From positions 248,001 through 312,000 of the forward strand of contig CAWHXG010000006.1 in assembly GCA_963833235.1 (NCBI GenBank): 64,000 bases of DNA, written 5' to 3'. The notes below the pieces were generated by a model that was not told the origin of the DNA, did no database searches, and saw only the letters and a program-made list of their open reading frames with translations. The DNA comes from CAWHXG01 sp963833235 (GTDB lineage: Bacteria > Pseudomonadota > Alphaproteobacteria > Rhodobacterales > Rhodobacteraceae). Both the position numbers and the translations under genes were made by a program. The first letter of the stretch is position 1; each line of letters opens with the position of its first letter. Of the stretch, positions 59,866-64,000 are shown piece by piece.

Positions 59866-61020
59866 TCAGTCGATCTCCGTTCCCAGAAATCCACCGACAT
59901 CCGATTTGACGGCGGCGAACTCGGCCACGAGCGTGTCGATCGCTTCGGCCGTCGCCGATGCGCCGGCCTTGCCCATGAAGAAAAAATGGTTGCCGTCGAC
60001 ATAGGTCGACAAGCGGTCGTCGATCCCGCGCGTGAGATCGAGTAGCCCGGTCCATGCCTCGTCCGACAGGGCGTTCACGTCGATGTCGCTGCCGCCAATG
60101 TAGCGCTTGTAGATCGTATTCGCGTTGTAGATCGCCCAGGAGGCCTGATCGACCATCGCATGGCGGCCATCGCCTCGTCCGTTCGGCACGACCGCGCCGA
60201 CAAGGGGAAACGCCTGGAAGTCGAACGGCTTTCCGTCGGCCTGGGTGGCGAGGAAGTCGGTCACGAAGGCCCCGTCGCGGTACTGCTGCCCGTAACCCTG
60301 AAGATTGATCGGGATGTCGCCCTGATAGACCGTCTTGAACACCTCCTCCGAAACGATCGGGCGATCCTGCGCCGCGCCATTGTCGGCGACCTGGCCGTAC
60401 CAGCCGTCGAACCGGTTGCGCCGGTCGGTATAGCCGCTCTCCTCCAGCATCGGATATTGCAGCGGCTCGTGCCAGATGAGGCCGGGGATCGGCGGCGTGG
60501 CCGAGAGGGAGACGTAGCCCTCCAGGTCGAGATCGCTTTCGCCCATGGCCTCGTGGACCGCCTGCACGATGTTGCCGCCCATCGACCAGGCGACCACGAC
60601 GACGTCGCCCGACAGGTCGTTCGCCTCGACGAAACGCTCCGCGATGGCGGTCGTCTGACGGCCCCAGTCCCGCATCATGAACTCCGGGTGGTCGGTGGTG
60701 ATGGCCGGCGTGGCCGTGGCGATGGGATAGCTGAGCGCCAGGACGGGATAGCCCAGTTCCGCCGCGTGGGTCGCCACGAAATCCTCGGGAACCGAGCCGT
60801 CATGCCCGCCGTAGAAGACCCGCGAGGTGTGGTGCGCGCCCGGCACGAAGACCAGAAGCGGCTTGTCGGCATCCCCGGCCTGGAACCAGGCGATCGCGGG
60901 GAAGCCCGCGCCCTGCTCTATCGTCTCTCCGGGCAGCAGCGTTCCCTGCGCCTGCGCGCCGATCGCGACAAGCGCGGCGGCCGCCGCGGTCGTGTATGTC
61001 ATGGCATTGGTCATCCGCAT
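59866..61020 (-). CDS. Exported alpha/beta hydrolase
   Basis: A 384-residue secreted protein. Residues 1-24 form a signal peptide (TTAAAAALVAIGAQAQG). The alpha/beta fold is shown by PLLVFVPGAHHTSRVFYGGH near 55, the nucleophile elbow VVVVAWSMGGNIVQAVHEAM near 145 (Ser in WSMGG) and a C-terminal His in STYVDGNHFFFMGKAG near 350. The substrate, perhaps an ester or peptide-like compound, is not known. AAGGAGGAT lies four bases before the ATG at 61020, a perfect ribosome site. It follows a peptide-type ABC transporter, separated by two strong hairpins. Confidence 0.83.
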   Translation of the reverse strand: MRMTNAMTYTTAAAAALVAIGAQAQGTLLPGETIEQGAGFPAIAWFQAGDADKPLLVFVPGAHHTSRVFYGGHDGSVPEDFVATHAAELGYPVLALSYPIATATPAITTDHPEFMMRDWGRQTTAIAERFVEANDLSGDVVVVAWSMGGNIVQAVHEAMGESDLDLEGYVSLSATPPIPGLIWHEPLQYPMLEESGYTDRRNRFDGWYGQVADNGAAQDRPIVSEEVFKTVYQGDIPINLQGYGQQYRDGAFVTDFLATQADGKPFDFQAFPLVGAVVPNGRGDGRHAMVDQASWAIYNANTIYKRYIGGSDIDVNALSDEAWTGLLDLTRGIDDRLSTYVDGNHFFFMGKAGASATAEAIDTLVAEFAAVKSDVGGFLGTEID

Positions 61021-61037
61021 GATCCTCCTTGCGGTGC

Positions 61038-61090
61038 GGCGCCCCTTCCGTGAGGGCGCCCCTTCGGTCGGGCGCAGCGGAGCTGCGCCC
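61038..61090 (-). other. Two strong intercistronic hairpins
   Basis: GGGCGCAGC at 61070-61078 pairs perfectly with GCTGCGCCC at 61082-61090 around GGA, and GGCGCCC at 61038-61044 pairs with GGGCGCC at 61054-61060. Both lie in the 81-base gap between the ABC ATPase stop and the hydrolase start. There is no T-run, and no space remains for a promoter between them and the hydrolase, so they may control mRNA stability or attenuate readthrough. Confidence 0.6.
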
Positions 61091-61101
61091 ACGATGTCGC
61101 G

Positions 61102-62685
61102 TCAGGCCGCTTCGATACGCGGGACGGCGGACAGAAGACGCCGGGTATAGTCGGCTTTGGGGTGCGCGAAGATGTCGGCCCGGCTTCCGGTCTCGACGAT
61201 CTTGCCGTCCTTCATGATGACCACCCTTTCGGCGATCTGCTCGATCACCGCCATGTCGTGCGAAACGAAAAGAGCGCAGAAGCCGAAGCGAACCTGAAGA
61301 TCCGCGATGAGCGCAAGAACCTCCTTCTGCACGGTGAGATCGAGCGCCGAGACCGGCTCGTCGGCAACCACGAAGCGGGGATGCGTGACAAGGGCGCGGG
61401 CGATGCAGACGCGCTGGCGCTGCCCGCCCGAAAGCTGATGCGGAAGGCGCCCGCCGTAACGTTCGACCGGCAGCCGGACGGCCGAGAGAAGCTCGGCCAC
61501 CCGGTCCGACTTGGTGGCACGGTCCATCCCCCGATGCCGCAGCCCCGCGGCGACGATCGAGGCAACGTCGCGGCGCGGGTCGAGCGATGAGTAGGGATCC
61601 TGAAAGATGATCTGCATATCGCGGCGGAAATCGCGCGGGCGCGGCTTGCCGTCGAGCAGGACCGTGCCCGCGGACATCGGCACAAGGTCCAGCGCGGCTC
61701 GCCCCAGCGTCGTCTTGCCCGAACCCGACTGCCCCACGAGACCCACGATCTCGCCTTCGCGCACCGTCAGGCTGACGCCGTCGACGGCGCGGGTCTCTGT
61801 GGCCCGGGCCCAGGGCATCGCGTTGCGGGGCCGCGTGCGGAATGTGACGGAGACGTCGCGCAGCTCGACCACCGGCGGCGTTTCGCGGGGCGCCCCGGTT
61901 CCCGGCCTCGGCAAGGCCCTCACCAAGCGGGCGGTATAGGCCTTTGCGGGCGACTTGAGGATGCGCGCGATCGGCCCGCTCTCGACGACGCGACCCGCCT
62001 CCATGATGATCGCCCGTTCGGTATGCTGTGCCACCAGCGGCAGATCGTGGCTGACCAGCATAAGCGTCGTGCCGGTATCGGCGACGAGTTCGTCGGCGAG
62101 GTCCATGATGTCGCGCTGGATTACCGCATCGAGCGCGGTCGTCGGCTCGTCGGCGATCAGGAGGGCCGGGCGCAACATCAGGACGGAGGCCAGCATGATC
62201 CGCTGCCGCATCCCGCCCGAGAATTCGTGCGGGTGCCGGTGGAGAACGGCGCGCGGATCGGCCATCGCGACGCGGGTAAGCATTGCCACGGCGGCATCCT
62301 CTGCGGCGCGGCGCGACAGGCCCTGATGCAGCATCGGCCCTTCGGTCATCTGCCGTCCGATGGTCAGCGACGGGTTGAGCGACGTCATCGGCTCCTGAAA
62401 GACCATGCCGATCCGCGCGCCGCGGATCGCACGCAATTCAGGCGCGGGCATCGTCACCACGTCGCGCCCCTCCCAGAGGATGCGGCCGGCTTCGACCCGG
62501 CCGCCCGCGGGCAGCAGGCCCAGGATCGCGCGCCCGATCATCGTCTTGCCAGAGCCGCTCTCGCCGATCACGCCAAGGCGCTCTCGCGGCTCCAGCGCGA
62601 ACGAGACGCCGTCGACGACCCGCGTCCGGCCGCCCTGCCCGTCCGGAAAGCTGATGCTCAGGTCCTCGACCGACAGCAGGCTCAT
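61102..62685 (-). CDS. Dipeptide/oligopeptide ABC transporter ATPase, two fused domains
   Basis: A 527-residue protein with DppD-like and DppF-like halves in one chain. The first half has Walker A GESGSGKTM near 40, LNPSLTIGRQMTEGPMLHQG and signature FSGGMRQRIMLASVLM near 155, then IADEPTTALD. The second starts near 270 with Walker A GQSGSGKTTLGRAALDLVP, the peptide-family FQDPYSSLDPRR near 355, and LSGGQRQRVCIARAL. It energises uptake of peptides or related compounds such as nickel complexes or glycosides. The ATG overlaps the permease stop (ATGA). Confidence 0.92.
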   Translation of the reverse strand: MSLLSVEDLSISFPDGQGGRTRVVDGVSFALEPRERLGVIGESGSGKTMIGRAILGLLPAGGRVEAGRILWEGRDVVTMPAPELRAIRGARIGMVFQEPMTSLNPSLTIGRQMTEGPMLHQGLSRRAAEDAAVAMLTRVAMADPRAVLHRHPHEFSGGMRQRIMLASVLMLRPALLIADEPTTALDAVIQRDIMDLADELVADTGTTLMLVSHDLPLVAQHTERAIIMEAGRVVESGPIARILKSPAKAYTARLVRALPRPGTGAPRETPPVVELRDVSVTFRTRPRNAMPWARATETRAVDGVSLTVREGEIVGLVGQSGSGKTTLGRAALDLVPMSAGTVLLDGKPRPRDFRRDMQIIFQDPYSSLDPRRDVASIVAAGLRHRGMDRATKSDRVAELLSAVRLPVERYGGRLPHQLSGGQRQRVCIARALVTHPRFVVADEPVSALDLTVQKEVLALIADLQVRFGFCALFVSHDMAVIEQIAERVVIMKDGKIVETGSRADIFAHPKADYTRRLLSAVPRIEAA

Positions 62686-63569
62686 CGCCTCCCCTCCATG
62701 CCGCTCATGTGGGGGTCCAGCCGGTCGCGCAGCGCGTCGCCGAAGACGTTGATCCCCAGCAGGGCCAGGCTGATGCACAGGCCAGGAAAGATCGCGAGCC
62801 AGGGCGCCTCGATGAAGCTGCCGCGCGCCTCGGACAGCATGTTGCCCCATGTGGGCGCCGGCGGCGGAACGCCCAGCCCCAGAAAGCTCAGAGCGCTTTC
62901 GGCCAGAAGGGCGGACCCGAACAAGGCGGTGCCCATCACGATGAGCGGTGCGGTGCAGTTCGGCAGGACATGCGCGAAGAGCGTACGGAACGACCCGTCG
63001 CCGACCGCGCGGCTCGCCTCCACGAACTCCTTCTCGCGCACCGACAGGACCGTGCCGCGCACCAGACGCAGGACCGAAGGCGCATAGCTGAGCGACAGCG
63101 CGACGATGACGCCCAGTTCCGACGGCCCGGCGATGGCCATGATCGCCAGCGCCAGCAAAAGCCCCGGGAACGCCAGCAGCGCGTCGGTCAGCATCATCGC
63201 GATACGGTCCAGCCAGCCGCCGAAATAGCCGGCGATGCCGCCCGCCAGCGTGCCGAACCCGACCGCGAAGACCACCGTGGCGGCCGCGACGAGAACGGAG
63301 GTCCGCGCGCCCACCAGGATGCGCGACAGGACGTCCCGCCCCCATTCGTCCGTCCCCATCGGGTGTCGTGCAGACGGCGCGCCGAAGCGGTTCAGGAAGT
63401 CGGGCGCGAGCGGATCGTAGGGGGTCCAGACGGATCCCATCAGCGCGGCACCGAAGACGAGGGCGAGGAAGATGCTGCCGACGATGCCGTTGAACCGCCG
63501 CAGGAACCACGGCCGCCGCAGGCCCCGCCGCAGGCGGACCGGCGCATCGGTGCCCGCGCCGACGCTCAC
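62682..63569 (-). CDS. Dipeptide-type ABC transporter permease (DppC/OppC-like)
   Basis: A 295-residue permease. The N-terminal OppC_N segment FNGIVGSIFLALVFGAALMG is followed by APSARHPMGTDEWGRDVLSR near 65, a hallmark of the family, and the EAA loop FVEASRAVGDGSFRTLFAHV near 195. It ends in LRDRLDPHMSG as DppC proteins do. The start is GTG in a GTGA overlap with the previous permease. It works with the partial DppB-like gene at the right edge. Confidence 0.93.
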   Translation of the reverse strand: MSVGAGTDAPVRLRRGLRRPWFLRRFNGIVGSIFLALVFGAALMGSVWTPYDPLAPDFLNRFGAPSARHPMGTDEWGRDVLSRILVGARTSVLVAAATVVFAVGFGTLAGGIAGYFGGWLDRIAMMLTDALLAFPGLLLALAIMAIAGPSELGVIVALSLSYAPSVLRLVRGTVLSVREKEFVEASRAVGDGSFRTLFAHVLPNCTAPLIVMGTALFGSALLAESALSFLGLGVPPPAPTWGNMLSEARGSFIEAPWLAIFPGLCISLALLGINVFGDALRDRLDPHMSGMEGRR

Positions 63570-64000
63570 ATCCGCACCCGCGGATCGAACACCATGTAGA
63601 GCAGATCGACCATCAGGTTCACGCAGACGTAAATGGCCGCGATGAACAGCAGGCACCCCTGCAGGACCGGGTAGTCGCGTGCATAGATCGCGTCCACAAG
63701 CAGGCGCCCGATGCCGGGAAGGCTGAACACCGTCTCGGTCACCGACGCGCCCCCCAGCATGCCGCCGAGGATCAGCCCGATCACCGTGAGCGCCGGGCCG
63801 AAGGCGTTGCGGAAGACGTGCCGCGTCAGCACGACCGTCTCGCTGAGACCCTTGGCGCGGGCATGGGTGACGTAATCGAGGCGCAGCACCTCAAGGGTCT
63901 GGGCGCGAAGCATGCGCGCGATCACCGCCATCTCGACCAGCGCCAGCGTCGCCACCGGCATCACGAGGTAGCGCACGCCGCCCAGGAAGTCTTCGGCCAC
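63566..64000 (-). CDS. Dipeptide-type ABC transporter permease (DppB/OppB-like), C-terminal part
   Basis: About 145 C-terminal residues of the partner permease; the N-terminus lies right of the window. YVTHARAKGLSETVVLTRHV is the EAA loop, and ETVFSLPGIGRLLVDAIYAR and LVDLLYMVFDPRVR at the end are diagnostic. The binding protein gene is expected further right and would tell the substrate class. Confidence 0.92.
   Translation of the reverse strand: MAEDFLGGVRYLVMPVATLALVEMAVIARMLRAQTLEVLRLDYVTHARAKGLSETVVLTRHVFRNAFGPALTVIGLILGGMLGGASVTETVFSLPGIGRLLVDAIYARDYPVLQGCLLFIAAIYVCVNLMVDLLYMVFDPRVRM

Noticed and set aside
1..64000. tRNA and rRNA genes
   Set aside because: The intergenic stretches were read for T-arm and anticodon-arm patterns on both strands and none gave a cloverleaf; no rRNA-like conserved sequence was seen.

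Overview
The window is very GC-rich chromosomal DNA that looks like an alphaproteobacterium of the order Rhodobacterales. The clearest pointers are the DUF6477 and DUF6456 proteins at the left end, the alphaproteobacterial TIGR02186 protein, a TRAP transporter, wobble positions that are almost always G or C, and many stop/start overlaps of the form GTGA or ATGA. I see no tRNA, rRNA, CRISPR array, complete insertion sequence or phage. The only mobile-element trace is a broken IS110-type transposase fragment near 59.6 kb.

Layout. 0-2.5 kb: the N-terminal end of guaA, then DUF6477 and DUF6456 genes divided by a perfect palindrome. 2.8-8.2 kb: a minus-strand operon with a UPF0104 membrane protein, a THI5/NMT1-type ABC importer (binding protein, ATPase and a tandem-fused permease) and a family 4 glycosyltransferase. 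8.5-12.5 kb: catalase with an Irr-like box, and a Kef-type antiporter. 13-21 kb: a large GspL/PilP-like membrane protein, a SIMPL protein, O-acetylhomoserine sulfhydrylase, and an orphan, divergent LivH/LivM-like permease pair. 21-25.5 kb: an RND efflux pump. 25.7-30.5 kb: acs with an adenylate kinase directly behind it, a di-haem peroxidase and a Sel1-repeat protein. 30.7-32.2 kb: type III polyketide synthase plus an ICMT-like methyltransferase.

32.3-40.2 kb is the most interesting region. Around a divergent GntR control region lie an SsuD-family FMNH2 monooxygenase, an aldo/keto reductase, a flavin reductase, a TRAP transporter and a Gfo/Idh/MocA protein. I infer a sulfoquinovose catabolic cluster of the monooxygenase (sulfo-SMO) type, fed by a TRAP importer in place of an ABC importer and with a candidate NAD-dependent sulfoquinovosidase. 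The monooxygenase and aldo/keto reductase genes each carry apparent one-base insertions.

40.3-45 kb: a DsbA-like protein and putA, which is broken by more than twenty apparent single-base indels although its residues are well conserved. 45.2-52.6 kb: TIGR02186 plus TSUP exporter genes, then a nucleoside ABC importer operon (BMP, ATPase, two permeases) ending in purine nucleoside phosphorylase. 52.7-57 kb: rimI, tsaB, a small DUF6958-like protein, nfuA, a GNAT acetyltransferase, a universal stress protein and a class IV aminotransferase. 57.3-59.3 kb: cytochrome c and a PQQ-type sugar dehydrogenase. 59.9-64 kb: a secreted alpha/beta hydrolase and a dipeptide-type ABC transporter that runs off the right edge.

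All functions come from reading translated sequence by eye. No alignment or database search was run.
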